Origin: Deroplatys truncata
Lineage: Eukaryota; Arthropoda; Insecta; Mantodea; Mantidae
Direction of reading: 5' to 3'
Assembly: GCA_030765065.1 (NCBI GenBank)
Contig: CM060986.1
Coordinates: forward strand, 81,957,573 to 82,021,572
DNA length: 64,000 nt
The notes below the pieces were generated by a model that worked only from the letters and a program-made list of their open reading frames with translations, had not been told where the DNA came from and ran no database searches. A program made the position numbers and the translations under genes. Each line of letters begins with the position of its first letter. The first letter of the stretch is position 1. Shown in pieces: positions 33,330 to 44,117 of this stretch.

Positions 33330-33590
33330 AAGAGAGGATCACTTATGATGGATTTGAAATTCCATGCTCTTTATATGACCATGAGAAATAAACAAATAAC
33401 AATTTCCACTTGAAAAGTGGAAAAGTATTTGAAAACTCAAACCAATAACAAGGAATATCTTGGAAATAGTTAAATCCACAAAAAAAATTCTTTCACGTAT
33501 ATTTTGTGTTTTAACCAGATCTAAATTTTGTGTGTAGTAAGATTCTATCTCTTATGGTCTATCAATTATGTAAAAGTCATTCAGAATAAG
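33330..33590 (-). mobile_element. Reverse Helentron-like fragment cut by the gypsy element
   Basis: The order TATTTGAAAACTCAAACCAA, ACCAGATCTAAATTTTGTGT, AGATTCTATCTCTTATGGTC and AAAGTCATTCAGAAT is that of the middle of the family read in reverse. It stops abruptly where the GC-rich gypsy sequence begins. Confidence 0.65.
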
Positions 33591-34318
33591 GCGGCGGTCA
33601 ACATCGACAGGAGAATTGGCCGAGATGAGGTGACGCCCCTAAGTCCCAATGAACATCCAGGGATCTGCAGGGTGATCCTGACAGATGTAGCTGTGCCTCC
33701 AAGAAGCGAGGTGGTGGTGAAGGCATGACTGGAACCTGGTTAAGGACTGGAAGACCATTTGGATGAATTGTGTGTCACTGGAACATTGTTTCCTTGCTGG
33801 GAAAAAAAACTTAATTGTGTTTTATTTATGGATGCTCCTTAACTGCTATGGTTCTGGTATACCATCCTATATTGTGCATGAAAGACTGGAAACTTTGCTC
33901 AGAGGCCTCTTTATCAGGCTTGAGGTCCTTTTACGTGCCGTAAATCTATGACACGAGAACGTCGGCTTTGCTTCCCTTCCGAAGGAAGCTATGCTAAGGA
34001 TTTTAAGCCCGAAAAAAATCCGCCGGGTTTAAACCCTCAACCTCGGGAACCAGAGGCTAGCATGGTACCCCTAGACCACAAGGACAACTGTGTTGCCTGG
34101 AGGAAGTGTCAATAGACTGCTGAATCCATCGAACTGCGATCAGGACATACAGGCTGGAACGGAGTTAGGGGAATGCGAGCCAGCTGCGAGTGTATCGGGT
34201 GCGGCGGACCCAAGGAACCAGCACTGCCTAAGATCTGGGGCCCCGGTTGGAAGACTTGTTGAAGAGGTCGGCCGACCATCTGACGACGGCACAACTGAAG
34301 AAGGTCCGGCACCAGCCG
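33591..34318 (+). pseudogene. Gypsy pol linker segment before the deleted RT
   Basis: Before the SINE, the + strand reads RVILTDVAVPPRSEVVVKA, the segment that precedes RT in many invertebrate gypsy elements. After the SINE, LLNPSNCDQDIQAGTELGEC appears, and in another frame DLLKRSADHLTTAQLKKVRH. These are the usual lead-in to the RT domain. At about 34318 the lead-in passes straight into the RNase H domain, so the whole RT (normally several hundred residues) is absent. Confidence 0.75.
33822..34085 (-). mobile_element. SINE family A copy inside the gypsy element
   Basis: The family A body is flanked by AATTGTGTT (33813-33821) and AACTGTGTT (34086-34094), a 9-bp target duplication with one difference. 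The insertion is younger than the gypsy element. Its head is at the right end. Confidence 0.85.
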
Positions 34319-34720
34319 AAGCCAGCGACAGTGGTATTGGAGGCGTACTATCCCAGGTCCAGGATGGGCAGGAGCGGGTATTAACGTACTATAGCTGAAC
34401 CTCTCCAAGGCGAAAAAGAATTACTGCGTTACAAGTTGAGAGCTTCTGGCCATTGTGAAAGCACTGGAACACTTCCATAACTACCTGTATGATCAGCCAT
34501 TTCCCCTTCACCTGGGGGGCGGAGTTATCAGTGCTATTAAGCTTTAAGAACCTAGGGTGCCAAACAGCCCGTTGGGTCCAGAGGCTTCAGGAATACAACT
34601 TCACATCAGAACATCGAAGGGGAAGGAGCCACTTCAATGCAGATACCATGTCAAGAAGACCCTGCCCGGAAGAGTGCAGCCAGTTTAGTAGCGTGGAGGA
34701 GAAGGAGCTATCCATGTGAT
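34319..34720 (+). pseudogene. Gypsy RNase H domain, frameshifted
   Basis: ASDSGIGGVLSQVQDGQERV is the RNase H start, with the first conserved aspartate in DASDSGIGGV-like context. The reading shifts to the LSKAKKNYCVT-like segment, then EHFHNYLYDQPF, and LSFKNLGCQTARWVQRLQEY with HRRGRSHFNADTMSRRP at 34520-34660. This order is that of Ty3/gypsy RNase H. Frameshifts make it inactive. Confidence 0.85.
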
Positions 34721-34856
34721 TTCGACGGTACCTGCAGATGGGTGGGATAGCGCAGCCTGAGGAGGGAGCAGCTGGCGGACGCCGACTGGGACCGCTGTGA
34801 GAGAAGTATAGGTAGTAACTAGGATAAGTTGGGAGGACATCGCACCCAGAAATAGT

Positions 34857-35880
34857 GTGTATAAGTCCTACAGGGCTCAATGGGACTCACTGAAGATCAA
34901 GGAAGGTGTGTTGTTCAGAGCGTGGGAGTCATCTGACGGGAAGACCCGAAGAAAGCAAGTGACCCTTCCTCAAAGTAAGGTGCCAGAAGTCTTAGAGAAA
35001 GTACATACGGCGAATTTGGAAGGACATCTTGGACCCAACAGAACGATTGACAAGCTCTGACAAAGGTACTATTGGTTGAGACTACGGACGGATGCTGAGA
35101 GGTGGTGTCGACAATGCCATGTGTGCGCGGCAAGTCGCGGCCCACACACTAGGAGCCGGAGTCGCATGCAACAGTACAACGTGGGAGCACCATTCGAAGG
35201 CGTCGTCATCGATATAGATGCCTGGACCGATATAGAGCTGGACTCTTCCCTATGTCCGAAAGGGTTAACAAGTATCTGTAGGTTGCCATGAATTACTTCA
35301 CCAAGTGGACGGAGGTACACGCTATTTCTAACTAGGAGGACAAAACGATCGCGGAATGCCTAGTGGAAGGAGTGTTCCGCCGATTTGGGGTACGTTAGAG
35401 CTACACAATAATCAGGGCACAACCTTCGAGTCGAACCTAGTGGAAGCACTGCAGAGACTTGGAGTGCATAAGACGCGAACGACGGCTCTCCACACGCAGT
35501 CAGACGGCATGGTCGAGCAATACATCATGACCTTAGAAGAGCAACTGAGGAAGATCGTGGACAATCACCAGAGAGATTGGGATGTTAGGGTACCGCTTTT
35601 CTTGCTGGCCCACCGCTTGTCTAACGACACCACCGAGCTGACACCAGCCAACTTAGTCTTCGGCAAAGAGCTGCGTATTCCATGCGACTGATGTTTGGGA
35701 GTCCCCTTGAGGCGAAGCCTTCAGCAATCGACTGCTTAGAGAACTTGTGGACCGTCTTCACGACGTCCACGAGATGGCCCGTCAACACATCCAGGTAGCG
35801 AGCGACCCGATGAAGACCTGTTACGATCGTCAGGCCAACAGCCAAGGTTTCCAGCAAGGTGATTTGTGGTTGTAGCGCCT
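34857..35880 (+). pseudogene. Gypsy integrase, broken
   Basis: It starts with the zinc-binding region (HTANLEGHLGPNRTIDKL, then RYYWLRLRTDAERWC and CHVCAASRGPHTR, an HHCC pattern). The catalytic core follows (APFEGVVIDIDAWTDIE, then the HNNQGTTFESNLVEALQRLG block). LHTQSDGMVEQYIMTLEEQL supplies the SDGxxE region. Stops occur at 35058, 35289 and 35691 and in other places. It is a clear DDE integrase relic. Confidence 0.88.
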
Positions 35881-36054
35881 ACCCGGACCAAGGGGCGTTT
35901 TTCTAAACTTCAACAAACTTGGCAAAGACCTTACCGCGTGGTGAAGAGGATCAATGATGTCTACCCATCCAGAGGCTGCCCTGAGGGAAGATGCGGGTGG
36001 TTCATCTAGACCGTCTAGCCCGCTACGACAGTGCTGGCCGGGAAGAGGGAGCAG

Positions 36055-36489
36055 TGTGACCGCGCGCGCGTAGCTACCTGCGGCCGCGGCACTTGGGTTG
36101 GAGAATTCCGCCGACTATCGGAAAAATAGCGAGTGTGGAAACAAGCCCTTTGTTTGTCGCTTACCTGTTCTGGAGCCTTCATTTCAGCATGTTCTCGTGA
36201 GTTCCTTTTCTAAAAAATTCCGCTTTGTATGTGGGAGTCACTCTGCCAGAACGTGTCAGTCTAGTGTTGAATTGAGTCGAGTGTTGAGTTCTGTTAGAAA
36301 TGACAGTGCAAGTGGACAATGCAGTTTAATTGTGAGTTGTAACTCAAGTCGGTTGTGAATGTGCAGTTTAGCAGTTCAGCTGTGCTTTGATTCAACGGAT
36401 CAGTTGTGTTGTATTCCGAGTGTGTGCCAGAGTGGCTCAATGTAATGTTTGTGTTGCGTTGAATCCTGGTGATAAAGTGTTTTTTCACA
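36055..36489 (+). repeat. 3' LTR of the gypsy element
   Basis: It begins TGTGACCGCGC right after the purine tract and ends TTTTTTCACA, so the ends TGTGA and TCACA are inverted. The length is 435 bp. The partner 5' LTR is not in the window, so identity between LTRs cannot be used for dating. Confidence 0.75.
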
Positions 36490-36544
36490 GTATCTGGTAT
36501 TCTTATTTGTTACAGTATGATTTTACTTTTTTCCTTCCTGTTTT

Positions 36545-37078
36545 ACTTTCTCTACAATTATAGTAAGTAGGAGAAGTATTCTATTCTATCCAAAATTTTG
36601 ATGTCAAGATTTCACTGGAAGTATATGCTTTGAGGCTTCCTGAACCCTCCATCCCCCAAAAAACACTTTTACTTTCCCTACCACGTACGTAGTAAGCACA
36701 GAATGTATTGCATTCCACCCAAAAATTCGATACCGTGACTTCACCGAAATATATGTTTTGAGGTCCGGTCCCCTGAATGCAAAAAGGCCTTTTTTAAAAA
36801 GATGTGTGTGTGAACAGCATTACTCAAAAACGAAATGTCGAATCAACAGCAAACTTCGTATGTAAGTTCAGTACCTTTCAAAGATGCGACACGAAGATTT
36901 TCAAGAAAATTCCCCCACTCCAAACTCTCCTTTGCACGGAAAGTTTTAGAAAAGTTTTATTTTTTAAAAATGTCTCTAACGACTTTGATTTAAATGCCAT
37001 GTATTAAATGTACGTGCATGACAAATAAAAAGTATACCATGAATATTCCGGGAATAACCTTTGATGTCCTCTTCAAGG
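36545..37078 (+). mobile_element. Helentron-like head fragment plus second copy, cut by the Tx1-like LINE
   Basis: A first head fragment starts at 36545 (ACTTTCTCTAC) and a second at 36671 (ACTTTCCCTACCACGTACGT). The second runs in family order to the GGGAATAACCTTTGATGTCC block. At about 37078 it is broken off by the 3' end of the LINE. Confidence 0.75.
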
Positions 37079-37142
37079 TTCGTTGAAAAGTGCGACCAGA
37101 GCAAATCGTCCATCATGCTCTGCGCAAGAAATCTAAATACTG

Positions 37143-37727
37143 CTAGGCATCAGTAGCTTCGGGGAAATTCCAAAGTAGATAGTAGACACTGTGTCCAATT
37201 ATCCAAGCGAGGCTATTGTGCTGCATACGTGGAAACTCAAGACCCGACGAAAAAAGCCTTTTGGTGTGCAAGTGTGGAAATCCAACTTGCGTAAGAAGGT
37301 CACCGTATGCCATGGAACAGCTGGAAATGCGATGTAGTACAGTATCCGGCTGTTGACAACGAAGGCACAAGGAGGAGTCACAGAAATGAATACTCGCGAG
37401 CCGCTGACAGGTTGGTATCACGTCGTGGACTGCTTGGTGCCAAATGGAGCGAACCGTGTAAGGGAGTATAGTGATAGTGACATTTTTACAGAGTTGTTCG
37501 TAGTCAAGGTTAGCTGGCGCAATGCGTTCGAGGCGCATCGAAGGCAAGTCGCATACTTGAATGAGATCTTCATAAATTTTGTGCACCATTCGATTGCCAG
37601 GCTGTTGACAGTCTAAACTCGAATAACACCATTCCAAGAAATATGTGCGCAGATAGAGTAGAGAGGCATGAATGGATCGAACATCCACTGGATTTCGGAG
37701 ATCCAGATGAGTGGACCAAGAAGTCAC
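37143..37727 (-). pseudogene. Tx1-like ORF2 C-terminal domain
   Basis: This open frame of 194 codons reads VRSIWHQAVHDVIPTCQRLA, then CLRCQQPDTVLHRISSC. The CxxC...HxxxxC pattern fits the C-terminal zinc-knuckle-like motif of LINE ORF2 proteins. It is the longest uninterrupted part of the element. Confidence 0.75.
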
Positions 37728-37729
37728 CC

Positions 37730-38580
37730 AAGATGCAGAAAATGTGGTATTTAAGACTTATATCTTCCTTCCGCGGCAAAGGAATAGCGTTAAGCACCCG
37801 AAATTAACATTAAAGAGCCCGATACCTCCCGTTAGGGGAGATGAGTGCAGGTAGACATAGGAACTTTAAACATACAGCCCTGCCAGAGGAACCAGGAGAT
37901 TGCACAGGTGATCTGTCGGGAATATAGTTTCGGCAACGGCAAAACTTGGGCCACAAACCAACACTGCGATAGAAGGTACAGATGCACCACCCAGCTGCGT
38001 TGATACAGGCACAGGTCGCGATGATAGAAGGTCTGCGCTGTGTTCTTAATGCGGCTAACAATTGGATTCCAGTTTAGATATTGCATTTCACCCAAGGATG
38101 TGGTAAAGGTAATGCCCAAAATCTTCAGTTTCGAAACTATCTGTAGCGGTGTCAGTGATGGAGGTGGTGTCCATCGTCCAACGAGAAGAGCTTTAGACTT
38201 CTCCTGATTGATTTCAAGGCCGGAGATTACGCTAAATTTGAGTAAAACATCCCACAAGGAGCGTAGATCAGCAGCATTGGTAAGGATAACACTAACGTCA
38301 TCAGCATATGCCAGTGTACCCAATTTGTGAGAGTTTAAGGAAAGGTCTACAACCGGTTTTGAAACTGACAAAGCAATGGATTCAAAGCAACGACATAGAG
38401 GCTGGGCAGCCTTGGAGGGTATGCTCCTCGTCCTGAAGGAGAGCTCGAGACGCACGTCTAAAAAACGTTTGCAGCTGAGGTTTGACATACAAGTCCCACC
38501 AATCGGCGACGTCGGCATAGCGAGATTTTCTAGCCAACCACAGCTTCCATAGGTCGCATGTCTCGGCCACAATGAACTCA
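37730..38580 (-). pseudogene. Tx1-like RT, missing its N-terminal half
   Basis: The linker FFRRASRALLQDEEHT runs straight into LQGCPAS, a mid-RT motif (normally RQGCPLS). AYADDVSVI follows with the catalytic YADD, then LEINQEKSKALLVG and LKILGITF of the thumb. The fingers and the palm motif with the first catalytic aspartate are absent. A frameshift lies next to the junction near 38400. The polymerase cannot be active. Confidence 0.82.
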
Positions 38581-38599
38581 TGATGAAGACAGGTGGTGT

Positions 38600-39310
38600 T
38601 TAGTTTTCAATAGGAGCGCCCAATGGGTAGAAAGGGGAGATTTAGATGAATGTGTAGAAGAAGAACTAAATGGTCGGAAAAGGAGAGTGGGACATGTTCA
38701 ATGGAGCGGATATTCTTTTCAAGGTACTGGGGAAGATAGAAGCGATCCAATCGGGACCATGGGATATGCCACAATCTGTCGTTGCGTCAGCCATGCATCC
38801 ACCACGTACAGATTGGAAGTCAATTGCAGCAATCTCATACTAGGTCGATAGCAACCGTTAGTCATCCGGACGAAGCACATAGTTGAAGTCTCCACCCAAT
38901 ATATAATGAGCAGGTAAACTGCGAAGCAGATACGGTAAGTCCGTGCGAAAGAAGTCTCCTCGTTTCTGTCGTTTATTACTCCCGGCGGGGGGCATAGACG
39001 TTAATAAACTGACAATCCCGGTAAACACCACTTATGCCACGTCCAGAGGGAATGCATTAATGGAGTGGAGAGCAATACCAGACTTGGTGATAAGTGCCGT
39101 ATCCCTGCGGTCGGTCCCTAAGTTCACAAGCGCCGTGTAGTTGCGAAGAGAGGAAAAATAGGAGACGACTTCCTGTAGAAACAGAATATCAATATCGAAG
39201 TCATATAGAAAACGCTGCATGGCATATAATTTGGCCTGTGAGTAACTGCCATTGTTGTTAGCGGTAGAAACATGGAAGGTGCGGGTCGTACAGGAGAGAG
39301 AAAATAGGAC
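38600..39310 (-). pseudogene. Tx1-like APE endonuclease domain
   Basis: The endonuclease nicks target DNA for target-primed reverse transcription. It contains FDIDILFLQEV (the glutamate of the LQE motif), NLGTDRRDTALITKSGIALH and NVYAPPG. These are followed by the ILGGDFN motif and, near the end, FSDHL (SDH motif). All are the usual catalytic-site motifs, though spread across frames. The linker carries WKLWLARKSRYADVADWWDL. Confidence 0.82.
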
Positions 39311-39359
39311 GGTGAGATAGGGAAAGACCGAGAAAGCAAACCTGTCAGCATGTCGTCGC

Positions 39360-40375
39360 TACTCCTGGGCACGAAGAAGAGGAAATCCCAGTTTACTGCC
39401 TACAGCCTTTTTACGACGCTTACTTGCAGAACCAACAGGCAACTCCTCGCTCAGCACCTCCTGTGGCATCGCCGCCGGTGTGTCTGCGGGTTCCATTTCG
39501 GAATTCCAACTATCTTTCTCCAAAGCCATGGTATTTGGTGAAATATCGGCAATCCGCAGGCGCTCGACTCCAAATGGGGTAGTGCTGCTGTCCTCACCGG
39601 CCGACAGAACACTAACCCCAACAGGCCCAGGGATGTTATCATTAGTGCTCACAAGCATTCCGGGTGGAACACGCGAACCAGAGAATCCCTCGAGAAGTTC
39701 ATCACCAGTGTCCGTTCCGGATTCCGAACGAGCCGTACCACGTTCTGAAGCAGTGACGTGATGTACCGTAGTGGCTGCATTGAACTGCTCAGAGTCAGGA
39801 AGCTGCTCCAGTTCCAAGGACAAGTTGGGATGTGGAACCGCAGGGGCATCCACCTGCACTCAGACTCCATCTCAACCACATCCGCAGTAGACGCTACCGT
39901 AGGGACATCAACAGTTGCCGAAGAGGTAGTTGGAGCCAAGGAGGCATCACCAGTAGCCGGAACAGATGAGGAGCTATGTGGCTTGAAGAGATCACTCAAA
40001 GTGAGCCAGGTTCTTGGTTGAACACTGCCTGGCTGGCGGTAACCTCTGTTGGGACATGCATGCCGCAGATGGGATATACTGCCACACGAGAAACAAACTT
40101 GTGCCTGTCCAGGATAGATGATGTAGGCCTCGTGACCAACAACAAAGATGTTAGATGGAATCGGCTTACTAAGCTTCATTGAAACATGCGAACACCAGTT
40201 TCAACTTTAAATCGATACCGGTAAGCCCAAGTTTCCCGTTCAAACGATCGGACCTCGCCGTAGTTAATCAACACATGGCGTACACAGTCATTAGGAACTT
40301 CGAGTGGTATGTTTAGAAGGCGTACAGTAACCAAGTCCTCTTCTGCCGGAGTGATGTTTGCACATTGGGACACTC
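39360..40375 (-). pseudogene. Tx1-like ORF1 with CCHC zinc knuckle
   Basis: ORF1 of these LINEs encodes an RNA-binding nucleic-acid chaperone. An RRM-like start, LVTVRLLNIPLEVPNDCVRH, is followed by a -1 type frameshift near 40178. Next come NIFVVGHEAYIIYPGQAQV and the CCHC knuckle CFSCGSISHLRHAC (CX2CX4HX4C). A low-complexity S/T/A/E-rich tail follows, ending KRRKKAVGSKL. The N-terminus before the RRM-like region is missing. Confidence 0.85.
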
Positions 40376-42299
40376 TGTATTAATCAATAAATAACAAACA
40401 TTGGACCACCTGTGGTGCTGACAGAAAAACATATACAATTTAACAGGGCTGGCGGTCTTGAGGTGATGCATACTCATCATTGTAATGTAAATAGCCTTTG
40501 TTTGGACGTGTGGCCGGCCTAATGGGAATTTTCTTGGCATCAGGAAGAATGTTGCTTGCCAGTGAAGTGGGATACCATAATCCCTTAAATTTGAGCGCAT
40601 AATGTTCTCGTGCAAATCATAATTACATTAACCACATACTATTTTCGTCATACAAGTTGTTGGAAATATATCCTTTGCTGCCACAGATCTTTCACATCTT
40701 CCAAGAAAAACTTGCATTAACACTCATTAACTCTTCCTGGCCATATAAGTAAAACCATACTTTGCCCCTCCCCAATTTACACATGGGTCAGTAGAGTGAT
40801 CATTAACAGTATCCAAAACCCATCAGGAATTAACTATACTCACATTATCTTGTGACTGCTATTCCTGAAGTGCACTTATATTACAGGGTTTTAATTTTAA
40901 AAGTTTAATGGCACTCCAAGCCAAGGTTTGCGAGATTCCTGATTCCTCTGAAAATTTTTTTCTCAGAGATTTCTTTATACTTCGTTCTAACTTTTCTCTG
41001 CAGTTATTGAGTTTTTCCTCTGTAAGAATACGGCGATTTACTCTCGGTTTCTTATCAGAATAGATCCCATTTCCCTAAATATATTCTCAATATTACTAAC
41101 CGTTTCTCTGTGAGCCCTGTGAACAGCAGGGAAGCTGTCTATAAATCGCTCTCATTTCTCTACAAAAGCTTTTTGTTACATGAGAATTATGTATGCACAT
41201 TCTAAGTGCCAAAATATACGTTCGCTTTGGCTTTGTAATAATACTAACACACTACAAGACTGAAGCACGTGGTCTCACAATGTATAACCCTCTTTACAAA
41301 GACTTCGCGTCAACTGATAAGTCACCATGTGGAGAGGAGGGAAAGTGGATGGTAAACACAAAGATTAGAAACAGCGTAGTGCAGGGCAAGTAATTCCCCG
41401 TAAAAGGCTCGTGTCAAAACGAAGGCTTTATAAATCCCACACGAAGAGATGCCATTGTCGCGACAGGTACAACCTTTTCCGGAAGGGAATGGCTGAGATG
41501 TTCGGCCCGGCATTAATAAAATTATCGTCAGAAATGCTATACCTACTATGGTTTCAAAGCGATTGTAACATGTAGCAGGTTCGCTCATTCAGGGCCCTTT
41601 AGACAGCTATAATCGTATAATCGTATTCGGTTGCGCTTAGAAGCTGCAGTGAGATGCATATACGTACTTGGCATTTTATAGCACCATATTTTTTATGAAT
41701 TTAAATCCCAATGTGCCAAATTATAACTGATCATTTCTTGACTTTGTTATATACCCAAGAATGTTAAGCAATGCTAAGCATTTTAATGACTACTATTTAT
41801 ATACACCTATATTCATGAGAACATAGGCAGACCTAGGAAGCGGTTAAGAGTAGATATAGCTCCATCCCTTAATTATAGAAAAAATGTGGTATTTGTTATA
41901 TTTAAGGTTATGGTGTTATTTTGTTGTTTGTTTGTTTAAAGGCGTCTTGAATCTAAACGTTCCATTAGCGCCTGATGTTTACTTTTAAAAAACACTGAAA
42001 CTACCCCAGAAACGAGTAGGTAAGTAAACTGACATTATATTTAATAACATTGCTAATTTTGATAGGGCCAGGAATACCTATTTAAACAATGACTGTAATA
42101 ATTAAAGATTTTGAGCATTGGGGTCGACACATCCAAAGAACCTCATTCTTGAAAATGCCTATAACTGAGGAGCAAAAAATCAATAGGCAATTTCTCCGCC
42201 AAATGCACTATTTCAGAAAACAAAGAAAACTGACTCCTCTTTAATGGTGAATAATATGGGAACCGTGTCTTAAAATATAGATTTATGCGATCTTGTAAG
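40376..42299. other. Intergenic DNA, nothing recognised
   Basis: Several short open frames (for example 40313-40615 on the - strand) show no family features. GC rises modestly in places. The Helentron-like sequence broken at 37078 does not visibly resume here, so the left flank of the LINE is unexplained. Confidence 0.5.
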
Positions 42300-42301
42300 T
42301 A

Positions 42302-43200
42302 CGAGGGCTGATAACAAAGACTGAGACTGGTTTCTTTTCACAGATGTTTATTACTCCAATTCAATGTTTACATGATCTTTTTCAAAGTAGTCCCCTTCTA
42401 CTTCAATGCACTTTTTATAGATTCTGCCAGTCCTTGAACACGTGCTGCAGACCATTCTTTGTCAGGTCCTTGAGAATCGCCTCACTTTTCTTGAGCACTG
42501 CTTCAGAGTTCTCAAATCGAATACCCCTAAGCTTTGCCTTTAGTGATGGGAATAAAAAAAGTCACAGGGTGCAAGATCGGGGCTATAAGGTGGATGTGGT
42601 ACAAGGTAATGCTGAATCGAACTGCATGACTTGATTTGCGACGTGAGGCCGTGCATTGTCATGATGAAGTCGCCACCCAGTCCGAGAAAGCTCTGGTCGT
42701 TTCTTTGCAATGTGCTTTCTCAGTGTAGCCAATACTGACGTGTGGTATGCTGCTGTAACAGTAGTGTGAGGGGGAACTGCATGCTGGTAAATCATTCCAT
42801 TACAGTCAAAAAATGTGATCACCATCACTTTCCCTGCAGATGGAACAACGTTTGCCTTTTTTGGTGTTGGAGAACCTGGCGATTTCCACACTGTGCTGGT
42901 TTGTTTTACTTCGGGACCATAATGATGCAGCCATGACTCATCGCCGGTGATAATCGATTTAAAAAATGCATCCCCTCCATCAGCAAAGAGACGCAGCACC
43001 TGAATGTCTGGTATGCAAAATGCACCTAGGGTCTACAAAATAGAGCATTACTACCAACCTACCAATACGAGAGTACTGCCGCCTACCAGCATTATACCTA
43101 CATAAAAACCCACTCTTTTCAAATATTTATGTTACAGATACTAAACTATCACGGAAGCTACAGAAAAAAATCAGTCTCGGTCTTTGTTGATCAGCCCTCG
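42302..43200 (-). mobile_element. Mariner-family element with intact TIRs, internally deleted
   Basis: The element is 899 bp, bounded by TA at 42300-42301 and 43201-43202. The left end CGAGGGCTGATAACAAAGAC and the right end (reverse complement CGAGGGCTGATCAACAAAGA) form terminal inverted repeats of about 35 bases with few differences. Full mariner elements are about 1.3 kb; here the transposase N-terminal region is missing. Such copies may be moved by transposase supplied elsewhere. Confidence 0.92.
42360..42999 (-). pseudogene. Mariner transposase, catalytic part
   Basis: The open frame at 42583-42999 carries SIITGDESWLHHYGPEVKQ (first Asp), KVMVITFFDCNGMIYQHAVP and LHHDNARPHVANQVM (second Asp). 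A frameshift near 42620 leads to SPDLAPCDFF (third Asp) and a C-terminal segment with KDWQNLYKKCIEVEG. The D...D34D-type spacing fits mariner. The DNA-binding N-terminus (helix-turn-helix) is deleted between the 5' untranslated end at about 43000-43200 and the catalytic part. Confidence 0.9.
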
Positions 43201-43202
43201 TA

Positions 43203-44117
43203 ACTTAAAACATTCAACCACAAATCTAGAGCACGATCCTTTCCTAAAATTTAACTTTAAAACTTGGAGAAAACCCCTTTCATTTGAAACAAATGAAGAA
43301 AATACCATGTGTTGAAAGGGAAATTGAGAAAATGTTTTTTGCTAGAATATAATCTAATTGTTAATGTGCTCGTGTAATGGAATTATGACAACACTGTTCA
43401 AATGGTGACATCTACATCATTCTCCAGACAATTACAACTGCCATTTTTATTTTGTAGCCCAACACGACTGTATAAAACTGCCTTATATTGTTTGTCAGAG
43501 TCTTTTGAGGCAGTGGAAATGTAAGATACGGACATCGTGCGTCCGGTGTGGCAGCTATCACAAAAAGCCGCCACACGTAACCGACTTGGGCACGAGCAAC
43601 CGGTTTTCTACCTTTCCCTTCCACTGTCTCAAAAGATCTGAATCAAGAATACCAAATAAAACCACAGGTTTATCACCTGCTTTATCTGGTAAACCCTCCC
43701 AACCTCAAATTCAGCTACAAGTAATTATACATCTGCTCTGTTTTCATTAGAAGTTGGACGATTCAAAAGAACTATCACTAGAACTCCATCCAATTCTTCT
43801 TCCATTTTCTTCGATTATATAAACGAAAAGAAAAGCAAACTTCAGTTATTAAACCCTAAAAGAATGAGCATAAATAAAATGGCTGACCAATCTGGAATCA
43901 GAATGGGAGAAAGCTGATTGGCTGAATGGAGAAATACCTTTTGGTTAAAACAGGTTATGGAGGAAATACTTTTTGATTGGAACTGTAATTTTCAGTGCTT
44001 AATTGGAATGGGTTAAAACACGCTTTTGGATGAAACAAGTATCATACAAGATGGGCATAAAGACTACAAATGTAATGGTGATATCGGTAACTAATTTTTT
44101 CTTTTTCTTTCTTTTTT
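43203..44117. other. Intergenic DNA with a small inverted-repeat element
   Basis: At about 43496-43641 the sequences CAGAGTCTTTTGAGGCAGTG and CCACTGTCTCAAAAGATCTG are inverted copies with two differences. They enclose about 100 bases and could be a MITE; no target duplication is clear. The rest is unassigned. Confidence 0.45.

Larger units (their letters stand above)
33591..36489 (+). mobile_element. Ty3/gypsy retrotransposon, 5' truncated, with 3' LTR
   Basis: A GC-richer element carries a pol fragment (about 33591-36040), a purine-rich tract GGAAGAGGGAGCAG and one LTR. Gag, protease and the 5' LTR are missing. A family A SINE interrupts it at 33822-34085, and the reverse transcriptase is deleted. 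Many frameshifts and stops are present. No envelope-like gene was seen. Confidence 0.88.
37080..40375 (-). mobile_element. Tx1/L1-like non-LTR retrotransposon, internally deleted
   Basis: Read on the - strand, ORF1 (RRM-like region, CCHC knuckle) is followed by ORF2 with an APE-type endonuclease, a truncated RT and a C-terminal zinc-knuckle-like region. GC is higher than in the flanks, so the copy is young or of foreign composition. It lies in opposite orientation to the citrate synthase gene. Frameshifts occur in both ORFs. The assignment to the Tx1/L1 group rests on IYPGQAQVCFSCG in ORF1 and the WWDLYVKPQL linker. Confidence 0.85.

Noticed and set aside
33528-36489. An endogenous retrovirus with envelope gene
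   Set aside because: RNase H, integrase and an LTR are of Ty3/gypsy type, and no envelope-like or signal-peptide/transmembrane frame follows the integrase.
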